Source: Allotamlana fucoidanivorans (GTDB lineage: Bacteria; Bacteroidota; Bacteroidia; Flavobacteriales; Flavobacteriaceae). From it: a stretch of 64,000 nt of DNA. The stretch spans positions 242,192 to 306,191 of the forward strand of contig NZ_VDCS01000005.1 of the NCBI RefSeq assembly GCF_006265225.1. The letters run 5' to 3'. Of this stretch, positions 38,008-47,856 are shown piece after piece. The position numbers and the translations under genes are program-made. Position 1 is the stretch's first letter. Every line of letters begins with the position of its first letter. The notes below the pieces were generated by a model, which was given only the letters and a program-made list of their open reading frames with translations, made no database searches and was not told the origin of the DNA.

Positions 38008-39135
38008 ATGGATGTATCAGAATATATAAAACTGGTTTTTACCGATTACACCCTTAGAACCATCACACTGGGCACCGCTATTTTGGGTGCTGTAACTGGC
38101 ATGCTAGGCAGCTTTGCGGTGCTAAGAAAACAGAGTCTTTTAGGGGATGCCATCTCTCATGCAGCCTTGCCAGGTATAGCCTTAGCGTTTCTGTTAACAG
38201 GCACTAAAGATAGTCATGTGTTACTTCTTGGGGCTTTAATAAGTGGTCTTATAGGCACCTTTTGGATTCGTAGTATCATAAAAAAGACCCATTTAAAGTC
38301 TGATACGGCACTCGGACTTATTCTGTCTTTGTTTTTTGGTTTTGGGATGTTGTTACTTACTTTCATTCAAAAACAACCTAATGCCAACCAAGCGGGTTTA
38401 GATAAATACCTTTTTGGTCAGGCAGCCACTTTAGTAGAAAGTGACGTTTGGATGATGGCTATAGTTACCGGCATTTGTCTATTTGTACTACTTCTTTTTT
38501 GGAAAGAGTTTAAAATTCTACTGTTTGATGCCGATTATACCAAAACATTAGGATTTAACACAAAGTTCATTGATGTTCTCATTACCTCATTTATTGTACT
38601 AGCCATTGTTTTAGGTCTACAAACCGTTGGTGTTGTTTTAATGAGCGCTATGCTACTAGCTCCAGCTGCAGCTGCCAGACAATGGACCAACAGTCTGGGT
38701 ATAATGATTGTTTTATCGGCAACTTTTGGAGCGTTCTCTGGCGTTTTTGGTACCGCTATTAGCGCCTCTCAAAATAATTTATCCACAGGTCCTGTTATAG
38801 TCATTATCGCTGGGGTTTTCGTATTGTTCTCTTTTATATTTTCACCAAGCAGAGGATTGCTCTTTAAACAAATTCGTTTTATAAAAAACAGACGCGACCT
38901 ACAACAACATAAAACCTTGGCCTTTATGTTTCGCATCGCTGAAACGCATGACAATATTTCGCACCCGCATGCTATAAAAATACTAAACAATTTTCAGGGT
39001 TTTACTAAAAGTACACTTCAACAACTGGTGAGAAAAAATTATGTGAAGATTGATGGAAACATGTGGCACTTAACCGAAGAAGGTTTTAAAACCGCTACCA
39101 ATTTGTATAACCAACAAGAGAAGACAAATGACTAG
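38008..39135 (+). CDS. Metal ABC permease with C-terminal winged-helix-like tail
   Basis: Protein of 375 residues. The first 295 or so form the ABC-3 permease (LLGDAISHAALPGIALAFLLTG, VVLMSAMLLAPAAAARQWT). The last 80 or so resemble a DtxR-type winged helix (STLQQLVRKNYVKIDGNMWHLTEEGFKTA). An extra cytoplasmic domain of this kind could sense the metal. It overlaps the next permease gene by eight bases. Confidence 0.92.
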   Translation: MDVSEYIKLVFTDYTLRTITLGTAILGAVTGMLGSFAVLRKQSLLGDAISHAALPGIALAFLLTGTKDSHVLLLGALISGLIGTFWIRSIIKKTHLKSDTALGLILSLFFGFGMLLLTFIQKQPNANQAGLDKYLFGQAATLVESDVWMMAIVTGICLFVLLLFWKEFKILLFDADYTKTLGFNTKFIDVLITSFIVLAIVLGLQTVGVVLMSAMLLAPAAAARQWTNSLGIMIVLSATFGAFSGVFGTAISASQNNLSTGPVIVIIAGVFVLFSFIFSPSRGLLFKQIRFIKNRRDLQQHKTLAFMFRIAETHDNISHPHAIKILNNFQGFTKSTLQQLVRKNYVKIDGNMWHLTEEGFKTATNLYNQQEKTND

Positions 39136-40288
39136 CGCTCAATTTGAAATACAACTCATTGCCTGCATTGTTGCCATAGCTTGTGCTATTCCTGGCACCT
39201 TCTTGGTACTTAGAAAAATGGCTATGATTAGTGACGCGATAAGTCATTCTATTTTACCTGGTATAGTTATTGGATTTTTCATCACTCACGATTTAAATTC
39301 ACCCTTTCTCATTGTTCTTGCGGCTATAACTGGCATCATTACGGTAGTTTTAGTGGAGTACATTCAAAAAACTGGATTGGTAAAAGAAGACACCGCCATT
39401 GGCTTGGTATTTCCTATTTTGTTTAGTATTGGAGTTATTTTAATTGCTAAAAATGCCAATGATGTACATTTAGATGTAGATGCCGTTTTATTAGGGGAAC
39501 TGGCTTTTGCGCCTTTTGACAGATTTGTAGTTTCGGGATTTGATTTAGGTCCAAAATCGTTATGGATTATTGGCTGTATTCTTATTATCACCGTGATTTT
39601 ACTCTTTGCATTTTTCAAGGAATTAAAAGTAAGCACCTTTGATGCTGGGTTATCAGCCTCTTTAGGTTTTTCTCCAGCACTGATTCATTATGGGCTAATG
39701 ACAATGTCTTCCATTACCACAGTGGGTGCTTTTGATGCAGTTGGCGCCATACTTGTGGTTGCTTTAATGATTGCGCCCGCAGCAGCAGCCTATTTACTAA
39801 CCAATGATTTAAAACGTATGCTTCTCTATGCCATTTGCTTTGGTATTTTTAGTGCCATTTCAGGCTATTGGGTAGCCCATGCACTAGACGCTTCAATAGC
39901 TGGCTCCATAACCACCATGCTAGGTCTGGTGTTTTTACTGCTCTATTTATTTGCACCAAACAAAGGAATTATTGCTGTTCTGTACAGAGAAAAACAACAA
40001 CGTACAGAGGTATCTCTACTTACCTTTTTATTGCATTTAAAAAATCACACCGAAGAAACAGAACGCCACGTTAACCACCTTAACGAACATATAAATTGGC
40101 AAAAAGTACGTTCAAAAACCGTTTTAGAGCTGGCCCTGAAAAATAATATGATAAAGTTTGATAAAAACATTGTTTCCCTAACCAAAAAAGGAGAAAAATT
40201 TACATCGCAAGCCATTGACTATATCATAACCAATCAAGACGCAAAAATTGAGCACATGAAAGATGATTTCTTTTTATTTAGAGGATAG
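39128..40288 (+). CDS. Second metal ABC permease with C-terminal winged-helix-like tail
   Basis: Protein of 386 residues, homologous to the preceding permease (MISDAISHSILPGIVIGF, AVGAILVVALMIAPAAAAYLL). Its tail (about 300-386) again looks like a helix-turn-helix with a wing (VLELALKNNMIKFDKNIVSLTKKGEKFTSQA). The two permeases would form a heterodimeric channel. The gene is followed after two bases by yraN. Confidence 0.92.
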   Translation: MTSAQFEIQLIACIVAIACAIPGTFLVLRKMAMISDAISHSILPGIVIGFFITHDLNSPFLIVLAAITGIITVVLVEYIQKTGLVKEDTAIGLVFPILFSIGVILIAKNANDVHLDVDAVLLGELAFAPFDRFVVSGFDLGPKSLWIIGCILIITVILLFAFFKELKVSTFDAGLSASLGFSPALIHYGLMTMSSITTVGAFDAVGAILVVALMIAPAAAAYLLTNDLKRMLLYAICFGIFSAISGYWVAHALDASIAGSITTMLGLVFLLLYLFAPNKGIIAVLYREKQQRTEVSLLTFLLHLKNHTEETERHVNHLNEHINWQKVRSKTVLELALKNNMIKFDKNIVSLTKKGEKFTSQAIDYIITNQDAKIEHMKDDFFLFRG

Positions 40289-40290
40289 TT

Positions 40291-40653
40291 ATGGCTAAAC
40301 ACAATGATCTAGGCAAAAAAGGAGAACAACTAGCTGTTGATTATCTTATTGATAAACAGTACGAAATCATGGCACGAAATTATAGGTTTGATAAGGCCGA
40401 AGTAGATATTATTGCTAAAATTAATAACACCCTAGCTATTATTGAAGTGAAAACCCGATCTGGTACAGATTTTGGCAACCCTCAAGATTTTGTTAAACCC
40501 AATCAAATAAAAAATCTTGTAAAAGCTGTTAATGAATACGTTATAGTCAATGCTCTAGATGTTGATGTTCGCTTTGACATTATTGCCATAGTGAAAACCA
40601 GCAACAACACCTTTGACATAGAACATCTACAAAATGCCTTTTATCACTTTTAA
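40291..40653 (+). CDS. YraN family (UPF0102) nuclease-like protein
   Basis: Protein of 120 residues with the PD-(D/E)XK-like core of the family: KGEQLAVDYL, then ARNYRFDKAEVDIIAK and IIEVKTRSG. It is thought to be a nuclease, but its biological role is unclear. It sits directly after the permease gene and converges on the TlpA-like gene with only four bases between the stops. Confidence 0.9.
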   Translation: MAKHNDLGKKGEQLAVDYLIDKQYEIMARNYRFDKAEVDIIAKINNTLAIIEVKTRSGTDFGNPQDFVKPNQIKNLVKAVNEYVIVNALDVDVRFDIIAIVKTSNNTFDIEHLQNAFYHF

Positions 40654-40657
40654 GGCT

Positions 40658-42004
40658 TTATTCTGAACTAATTTTAGACACTTTATTCTTAAAAAAGGCT
40701 TTCACCGCTTCAAAATCTTCAGGCTTATCCAATATTTCTTTAGCTTTATTAAGGATAAAATACGTTGGAGTTGACTTTACACCATAAGATGCAGCTATAT
40801 GGTTTTCCCATTTACCTTGGCCATAAACATGAATAAAATCTGAATATTTTGGTATTAAAGCATTCCATTTAGTGGGCTCATCTTCAAGGCCAATCGCTAC
40901 TACCTTAACTGTTACTTTTGGAAGTTCATCAACAAACATTTTTAACTGTGGTACCTCATCTAAACAATGAGAACATCCGCTGCTCCAAAATATCAGAACA
41001 TAATGTTCCGCTACATTAAGATTACTTAATTTTCCTAGACCCTTATTTTTTCCATCAACTTCCAAAGAAAAATCAGGAGCCTTTGTACCATTTGAAAGGT
41101 CTTTATATAATATCAGTGTATGTAATAACTCCTGATCATTAAGCTTTACGGCTATATCCATTAAATATTCTTCAGCAATATAATTTGCCACAGGTTCTAT
41201 TTTTAAATCTGCCATTTGCTGCCACAAATCAAATAATAAGATACGCTGTATTTCAATGGGAGCCACTTTCATTTTTTGGCTAACAACATCAATATTTTGT
41301 TTAAATGTTGTTATTTTATCTGCATTCTTAGACGACATACCAAACACATAATTCAACGTTTTTTCCGTTAAGAAATTAGAGCTTTGCAAGGTTGGATTAC
41401 TAAAATCTACAAAATCAAAATAATGTTTTTTTAAGCTTTTTATATACAAGTCGATATCTGTATATCCTTTGGGCGTATAGGGTTTATTTGCTTTAATAAA
41501 CTCTAAGGCTATAGTCCCTTTTGCTGCATTTTCATAATTTGCCTGAGTTTCGCGTTGAGTTTTAAAAATGGTATTTAAAGCTGTGGTGTCTCGACTTTTT
41601 CTTCTAAAATAATTTCCAATGCTTTGCGTTACCATTGACATGCTGTTGGTATAAGAGGTTAGAAGCCTGTTCTCAAACGAACTTTCATAAGTTACGCCTG
41701 TTTCAGCATTAAACTTAAGTTCTACATCCTCTTTTCCGTTATAAATCACATCAAAGTTATAGTCTTCTTGAGGCATAGCATAAACTAATCGATATACACC
41801 TTTTTGAATGGTGGAATCTAATTTTATTTCAAACTTGCCCATATCATCAATTTTTGCATTGGCAACATACTCTGAAATGGTTGGTGTTACTTTATACAAC
41901 AATAAAACGTTATAGCTTTCTGCTGGGCTAAACGTTCCTTTTATAACATGTTGCCCCAACAAAAAACTAGGAATAAGATATAGGATTAAAATGATATGTT
42001 TCAT
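40658..42004 (-). CDS. TlpA-like thioredoxin-domain protein with N-terminal DUF4369-like domain
   Basis: Protein of 448 residues with a signal peptide (LYLIPSFLLGQ), a beta-rich N-terminal part (about 20-115), a helical middle and a C-terminal thioredoxin fold. The redox motif is CSHC in FWSSGCSHCLDEVPQL. It is a periplasmic thiol-disulfide oxidoreductase of the kind common in Bacteroidota. It follows mfd by 17 bases. Confidence 0.9.
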   Translation of the reverse strand: MKHIILILYLIPSFLLGQHVIKGTFSPAESYNVLLLYKVTPTISEYVANAKIDDMGKFEIKLDSTIQKGVYRLVYAMPQEDYNFDVIYNGKEDVELKFNAETGVTYESSFENRLLTSYTNSMSMVTQSIGNYFRRKSRDTTALNTIFKTQRETQANYENAAKGTIALEFIKANKPYTPKGYTDIDLYIKSLKKHYFDFVDFSNPTLQSSNFLTEKTLNYVFGMSSKNADKITTFKQNIDVVSQKMKVAPIEIQRILLFDLWQQMADLKIEPVANYIAEEYLMDIAVKLNDQELLHTLILYKDLSNGTKAPDFSLEVDGKNKGLGKLSNLNVAEHYVLIFWSSGCSHCLDEVPQLKMFVDELPKVTVKVVAIGLEDEPTKWNALIPKYSDFIHVYGQGKWENHIAASYGVKSTPTYFILNKAKEILDKPEDFEAVKAFFKNKVSKISSE

Positions 42005-42021
42005 ACTTCTGTTAAAAACAA

Positions 42022-45000
42022 TTATTGAGCCATAATGGGCTTTAAAGCATCTAACGCTTGTTTTACCGATTTTATATTTTCAAATGTAAGCATTAACCTA
42101 AGTCCGTTTCTTGTTTGTTTCTCCTTCATTTTGCAAGCTCTTGGATTGGTTTGAACGTATTGTAAAACTCTAGTAAAACTAGCACTTTGATAAAAACTAC
42201 TTTGCTGATCATGAATAAAATAACCTATCAACTTTCCTTTCTTCATCACCACTTTTTCAAAACCAATTTTTGTAGCCAACCACTTAATTTGGACACTATT
42301 TAACAGATCGGTCACCTGTTTTGGTAAGGTTCCAAAACGATCTATCAATTCCTTTTCAAAGGTATGCAATTCATCTTCGGATTTTAAATCATTAAGTTGT
42401 GTATACAAGCTTAATCTTTCAGCTATATTATTGATGTAACTATCAGGGAAAAGCAATTCAAAATCAGTATCAATAGTTACATCCTTAACATAAACCTTCT
42501 TTTCCTCTGGTTCATTATACAAATCTTTAAACTCATTTTCTTTAAGTTCTTCAATAGCTTCGTTTAATATTTTTTGGTAGGTATCAAATCCTATTTCATT
42601 AATAAACCCGCTTTGTTCACCACCTAATAAATCACCTGCGCCTCTTATTTCAAGATCTTTCATGGCAATATTAAATCCACTGCCTAACTCTGTAAACTGT
42701 TCAAGGGCGGTAATGCGTTTTCTGGCATCATCAGTCATGGCTGAATATTCTGGAGTAATGAAATAACAGAACGCCTTTTTATTACTACGCCCCACTCTAC
42801 CCCGCATTTGATGCAAATCGCTCAACCCAAAATTATTAGCGTTATTTATAAAGATGGTATTGGCATTGGGCACATCTAAGCCACTTTCTATAATCGTGGT
42901 ACTTACTAAAACATCAAAAGCACCATCCATAAAAGCCAGCATGAGTTGTTCTAGTTTTTTTCCTTCCATTTGTCCATGACCCACACCAATTTTGGCATCA
43001 GGAATAAGGCGTTGTAGCATGCCAGCCACTTCCTTGATATTCTCTATTCTATTATGAATAAAAAAGACTTGACCGCCCCGCTCAATTTCATAGCTAATAG
43101 CATCTCTGATGGTTTCTTCATTAAATCTGATTACATGACTCTCTATAGGATATCTGTTTGGTGGAGGTGTGGTAATGACCGATAAATCTCTGGCTGCCAT
43201 TAAACTAAACTGTAAGGTTCTTGGAATAGGTGTTGCTGTAAGCGTTAATACATCAACATTATCCTTAATCGTTTTAAGCTTTTCTTTTACAGCAACGCCA
43301 AATTTTTGTTCTTCATCAACAATAAGTAGTCCTAAATCTTTAAATTTTACATTTTTATTGACTAATTGATGCGTACCTATAATAATATCAACCTCACCAC
43401 ACTCTAAAGCTTCAAGAGTTACTCTTTTTTCTTTTGCGGTTCTGAATCTATTCACATAATCCACAGCAACAGGAAAATCCTTCAACCGTTGCCTAAAGGT
43501 TCTGGCATGTTGATAGGCTAATATGGTTGTTGGCACCAAAACCGCCACTTGCTTACCATTATCAACCGCCTTAAAAGCAGCTCTTATAGCGACTTCAGTT
43601 TTTCCAAAACCAACATCACCACATACCAAGCGATCCATAGGGCGTTCACTTTCCATATCGGCCTTAATATCAGCCGTTGCTAAACTTTGATCAGGAGTAT
43701 CTTCATAGATAAAAGATGCCTCTAGTTCGTGCTGCATATAACTATCCGGATTATATTGGTAGCCTTTTTCTGTTTTACGCTTTGCATATAATTTAATCAG
43801 ATTAAAAGCTACATGCTTGACACGTGCTTTTGTTTTCTGTTTTAAGGTTTTCCAAGCATTACTACCTAATTTGTATATTTTAGGTGGTTTACCATCTTTG
43901 CCATTAAACTTTGTGATTTTATGTAACGAATGAATGCTTAAATACAGCACATCACGTTCTCCATAAATCAATTTAATAGCCTCTTGTTTTTTTCCTTCTA
44001 CATCTATTTTTTGAAGCCCGCCAAAACGCCCAATACCATGGTCTATATGCGTTACATAATCCCCTATATCTAAATTGGTAAGCTCCTTTAGTGTAATGGC
44101 TTGTTTTTTAGCATAGCCGTTTTTTAGATGAAATTTATGATATCTTTCAAAAATTTGATGGTCTGTATAGCAGGCTAATTTAGCCTCATGATCAATAAAA
44201 CCTTGATGCAAGGACAATACAACCGTTTTGTACACCACCTCTACTTCAACGTCATCAAAAATATCATGAAATCTTTTGGCTTGTTGCTCACTAACACAAG
44301 CTATGTAATTAACATATCCTTTATTATGGTTGGTATTTAAGTCTTCTATTAAAAGATTAAATTGTTTATTGAATGATGGCTGTGGCGTGGTTTGATAAGT
44401 AATAGTTTCAATGCTTTTATAGGCATTTGAAAACAATGAAGTGGGCCCAAATTCTAATATAGAGAACTCTAAAAGCTGTTTTTTAAGCAATATTGAATTA
44501 CAAAACAGTTCCTGAGGTTTGGTGTGCTTTATCGTTTCAGAAAGGGTTTCAAAAGCCTCTTCTGCTTTAGCATAAAAATCATCAATCCTTGAAAACAATA
44601 AATCTGCATTCTTTAAGCAAACCACCGTTTTTTGAGCAATGTATTTAAGGAAACTTTGTCTTTTCTCTTCAACCAATTTATTGGCTACATTAGGAATAAT
44701 ATTGATTTTTTTAACCTGATTTACAGAAAGTTGTGTTTCAACATCAAAGGTTCTAATACTATCTACTTCATCACCAAAAAACTCAATTCTATAAGGCTCA
44801 TCATGCGAAAATGAAAACACATCAACAATACCACCCCGAACAGAAAATTCTCCTGGCTCAGTAACAAAATCGACACGCTTAAATTTATATTCAAATAATA
44901 TTTCATTTACAAAATCAATAGATAAATTATCCTGAACAGAGACTTTAAGGGTGTTACGTTCCAGTTCTCTTCTAGTGACCACCTGCTCAAAAAGAGCATC

Positions 45001-45375
45001 AGGATAGGTGACTATAATGGCTGGTTTCTTTTGAGAATTAATTCTGTTTAAAACCTCAGCCCTAAGAAGCACATTAGCATTATCAGTTTCCTCAATTTCA
45101 TAGGGCCGCCTGTAACTTCCTGGATAAAACAAAACATCTTTATCACCTAATAATTGCTCTAAATCATTTAGATAGTGTGCAGCTTCTTCTTTATCATTAA
45201 AAACCATTAAAAATGGCCTATTAATAGTATTAAAAACACTTGATATTACAAATGATAATGAAGAGCCGACTAGGCCTTTTACATGAATTTTATTTTGGTT
45301 TTTGGTAAGACAATCCTGCAGATTTTGCGTTTGCAAAGCCTGTATATAGGTTTGAGAGAGGTCACTTATACTCAC
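42022..45375 (-). CDS. mfd: Transcription-repair coupling factor Mfd
   Basis: Protein of 1117 residues: an N-terminal UvrB-homology part, a CarD-like RNA polymerase-interacting domain (IGDYVTHIDHGIGRFGGL), the translocase with Walker A GDVGFGKTE, the motif DEEQKFGV, TATPIPRTL, and the C-terminal TRCF domain. It removes stalled polymerase and recruits UvrA. The start is a GTG at 45375; the in-frame codon just before it is a stop. Confidence 0.97.
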   Translation of the reverse strand: MSISDLSQTYIQALQTQNLQDCLTKNQNKIHVKGLVGSSLSFVISSVFNTINRPFLMVFNDKEEAAHYLNDLEQLLGDKDVLFYPGSYRRPYEIEETDNANVLLRAEVLNRINSQKKPAIIVTYPDALFEQVVTRRELERNTLKVSVQDNLSIDFVNEILFEYKFKRVDFVTEPGEFSVRGGIVDVFSFSHDEPYRIEFFGDEVDSIRTFDVETQLSVNQVKKINIIPNVANKLVEEKRQSFLKYIAQKTVVCLKNADLLFSRIDDFYAKAEEAFETLSETIKHTKPQELFCNSILLKKQLLEFSILEFGPTSLFSNAYKSIETITYQTTPQPSFNKQFNLLIEDLNTNHNKGYVNYIACVSEQQAKRFHDIFDDVEVEVVYKTVVLSLHQGFIDHEAKLACYTDHQIFERYHKFHLKNGYAKKQAITLKELTNLDIGDYVTHIDHGIGRFGGLQKIDVEGKKQEAIKLIYGERDVLYLSIHSLHKITKFNGKDGKPPKIYKLGSNAWKTLKQKTKARVKHVAFNLIKLYAKRKTEKGYQYNPDSYMQHELEASFIYEDTPDQSLATADIKADMESERPMDRLVCGDVGFGKTEVAIRAAFKAVDNGKQVAVLVPTTILAYQHARTFRQRLKDFPVAVDYVNRFRTAKEKRVTLEALECGEVDIIIGTHQLVNKNVKFKDLGLLIVDEEQKFGVAVKEKLKTIKDNVDVLTLTATPIPRTLQFSLMAARDLSVITTPPPNRYPIESHVIRFNEETIRDAISYEIERGGQVFFIHNRIENIKEVAGMLQRLIPDAKIGVGHGQMEGKKLEQLMLAFMDGAFDVLVSTTIIESGLDVPNANTIFINNANNFGLSDLHQMRGRVGRSNKKAFCYFITPEYSAMTDDARKRITALEQFTELGSGFNIAMKDLEIRGAGDLLGGEQSGFINEIGFDTYQKILNEAIEELKENEFKDLYNEPEEKKVYVKDVTIDTDFELLFPDSYINNIAERLSLYTQLNDLKSEDELHTFEKELIDRFGTLPKQVTDLLNSVQIKWLATKIGFEKVVMKKGKLIGYFIHDQQSSFYQSASFTRVLQYVQTNPRACKMKEKQTRNGLRLMLTFENIKSVKQALDALKPIMAQ

Positions 45376-45394
45376 CTAATTGCATTTTAAGTTG

Positions 45395-45427
45395 CAAATA
45401 TACATCTTAGCGTATTTAATTTGGCAA
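45395..45427 (-). promoter_or_regulatory. mfd promoter
   Basis: On the minus strand TTG (45425-45427) and, after 22 bases, TATATTTG (45395-45402), 20 bases before the GTG start. Confidence 0.55.
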
Positions 45428-45522
45428 ATTCTTATTATGAATGCGTTAAAATTATGAATGCGAACTCTATTAATAAACAAAAAAAATATGTAGGTTTGTG
45501 TAACTAACAAAACACAAAACAT

Positions 45523-45954
45523 ATGTCATTTTCAAACTTATTTGATGGAGGTTTTAAAAGGCGAAATGAAGGACATTTTGCTGCTATAGTGCGTGTAGCC
45601 ATGGATGATGGCATTATTACCCCTGAAGAACAAGCGTTTTTAGATCGTTTGGCTCACAACCTAGATATTAGTGAAGCACAGTATAAGGACATTTTAAAAA
45701 ACTACAAAACACACCCAATCAACCCTCCCGTTGAATATGACCTACGTTTAGAGCGTCTTTATGATTTGGTAAGAATGGTTCATGTAGACCAAATAAAAGG
45801 AGACTCTGAGCATAAATTATTAAATAAAATTGGTGTCGGCTTAGGGTTTCATGCCGTAAATGTGAAATATATAGTGGATAAAGCACTTACACTTGTAAAT
45901 AATGGTGTTGATCTTGACACATTCAAAGATCAAATAAAAAACATGAATAAATAA
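45523..45954 (+). CDS. TerB-like small helical protein
   Basis: Protein of 143 residues with the TerB-like Asp-rich start (VRVAMDDGIITPEEQAFLDRLAHNLDIS) and an all-helical remainder. Some relatives in databases carry a tellurite-resistance label, but nothing in the surroundings points to tellurite. Divergent from mfd and closed by a strong terminator. Confidence 0.85.
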   Translation: MSFSNLFDGGFKRRNEGHFAAIVRVAMDDGIITPEEQAFLDRLAHNLDISEAQYKDILKNYKTHPINPPVEYDLRLERLYDLVRMVHVDQIKGDSEHKLLNKIGVGLGFHAVNVKYIVDKALTLVNNGVDLDTFKDQIKNMNK

Positions 45955-45978
45955 AAAGATTTCATTTTGAAAATAACC

Positions 45979-46016
45979 AAAAGCGAGCTTCTCATTTGAA
46001 GCTCGCTTTTTTTTTT
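45979..46016 (+). terminator. Terminator after the TerB-like gene
   Basis: Perfect 13-base arms AAAAGCGAGCTTC and GAAGCTCGCTTTT around TCATTT, with a following T run. Confidence 0.92.
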
Positions 46017-46219
46017 GCGATTATGCTTTAAAACCATAACTGAGAACCGCACAAAACGCTGTATCAAAACTTTAAATAAACTTGACATCTTCTGTTTTTG
46101 CACGTTCTGATTCAAAAAAAATCAAACGTTGCTGTATATTAACCAATAGTTATATTATTTAAACATAACTACCTGTACCTTTACATCATTAAAATGAAGA
46201 AATAATTAATTTTTTTTGA

Positions 46220-47737
46220 ATGAATAATATAGTTAAATACCTTTTAGTTGCCTTATTATTTTGGTCATGCAATAACACCATATCAAAGCCCGAGGCTGAA
46301 ACCCCAAAAACATTTGAGCCTAATTGGGAATCATTGGCAGAACACACAGCGGCGCCAGAATGGTTTCAAGATTCTAAATTTGGCATTTATTTCCATTGGG
46401 GATTGTATAGTGTTCCTGCGTATGGTACTGAATGGTATCCTTATTTTTTATATAGAAACGAGAAACCTGATTTTGCTAAATATCATGAAGAAAATTATGG
46501 TCCATTAGAAGAATTTGGGTATCATGATTTTATTCCTCTATTTAAGGCTGAAAAATTTGATGCTGAAGACTGGGCTGAGCTCTTTAAAACAGCTGGAGCG
46601 AAATTTGCAGGCCCAGTGGCACAACACCACGATGGTTTTGCTATGTGGGATAGCGACATAAACCCCTGGAATGCAGCAGCTATGGGACCTAAAAAAGATA
46701 TTACGGGAGATATTTTAAAGGCCATAGAAAAACGTGGTCTTAAAACCATGACTTCGTTTCATCATGCTAGATTAAGACAAAGACATGAAGGTGATTCTAC
46801 AAAATGGGATACCTATAACAGCCATTTTGCTTACAACCCAAAATACCCTACATCATCTGAAGACCCCGATTTAAAAAAGTTCTATGGTAATTTACCTCAA
46901 GCGGAATTTGACCAATATTGGTTAGACCAAGTTAATGAGGTAGTTGACAAATACTCACCAGATATGTTATGGTATGACGTATGGCTTAATCATGTTGCTG
47001 AAGATAAAATTCAGGAAATGGCCGCTCATTATTTTAATCATGCCTTAAAAACCAATCAAGAAACTGTACTGGTTGCTAAACATGATGATTTACCTAAATC
47101 TATGAGTGTTTTAGATATTGAACAAGGCGGTAAGAAAGACGTCTCTGAAACCGTATGGATGACAGATATTACTGTAAGTGACAAAGGAAGTTGGTGCTAT
47201 ACTAAAGGACAAGTTTACAAAACACCACAAATTTTACTTAGAAACATGATTGATGTTTGGAGTAAAAATGGTGTGGTTTTATTAAATATATCTCCAATGG
47301 CAGATGGCACTATAAATCAAGAACAAAGAGACCTTTTAACCCAAGTTGGAGGTTGGCTTGACGTTTATGGTGAATCTGTTTATGGTACTAGACCATTTCA
47401 TATATATGGCTTCGGGCATGCCAAAGCCGCTGATGGAGCACATGGCGGGCAGTCTGCAAAAGTTGAGTATACTGCAGAGGATGTAAGATACACCACTTCA
47501 AAAGACAAAAAAGCACTTTATGTATTCTTATTAGGTAAGCCGGAACCTGGTACAGAAGTTTCTCTTGGAAAATTAAATAACATTGGTTATGGCCCTGCTT
47601 CTCCTGTAAAACGTATTGTAGAGTTAAAATCTGGGCAAGAAGTTAAATGGGAAAAAACCGAAAGAACATATAAATTTATAGTACCAAATGTTGAACTTAA
47701 CGATTTGGCAAACGTATTTAAAATGGAATTAGAATAG
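46220..47737 (+). CDS. GH29 alpha-L-fucosidase lipoprotein
   Basis: Protein of 505 residues with a lipobox (LLFWSC, Cys17). GH29 features: FGIYFHWGLYSVPAYGTEWY, GPVAQHHDGFAMWDS and the nucleophile Asp region PDMLWYDVWLN. It should release alpha-L-fucose or a related sugar from glycans at the outer membrane or in the periplasm. The neighbouring kinase, isomerase and aldolase would use the freed sugar. Confidence 0.93.
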   Translation: MNNIVKYLLVALLFWSCNNTISKPEAETPKTFEPNWESLAEHTAAPEWFQDSKFGIYFHWGLYSVPAYGTEWYPYFLYRNEKPDFAKYHEENYGPLEEFGYHDFIPLFKAEKFDAEDWAELFKTAGAKFAGPVAQHHDGFAMWDSDINPWNAAAMGPKKDITGDILKAIEKRGLKTMTSFHHARLRQRHEGDSTKWDTYNSHFAYNPKYPTSSEDPDLKKFYGNLPQAEFDQYWLDQVNEVVDKYSPDMLWYDVWLNHVAEDKIQEMAAHYFNHALKTNQETVLVAKHDDLPKSMSVLDIEQGGKKDVSETVWMTDITVSDKGSWCYTKGQVYKTPQILLRNMIDVWSKNGVVLLNISPMADGTINQEQRDLLTQVGGWLDVYGESVYGTRPFHIYGFGHAKAADGAHGGQSAKVEYTAEDVRYTTSKDKKALYVFLLGKPEPGTEVSLGKLNNIGYGPASPVKRIVELKSGQEVKWEKTERTYKFIVPNVELNDLANVFKMELE

Positions 47738-47770
47738 TAAATAGTAGTTAGTTTTTTTTGAATTAGATGC

Positions 47771-47805
47771 AAAGCCTTGGTTATAGCGATTTAATCAAGG
47801 CTTTT
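47771..47805 (+). terminator. Fucosidase terminator
   Basis: AAAGCCTTG and CAAGGCTTT arms around a 16-base loop with a following T, 33 bases after the fucosidase stop. Confidence 0.7.
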
Positions 47806-47856
47806 GTTATATGATGAGCTTACTAAGCCTCTTATTTCGATTATTATATAATCATT

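Noticed and set aside
45523..45954. Tellurite resistance locus
   Set aside because: A single TerB-like domain protein without TerC, TerD or TerZ neighbours does not support that function.
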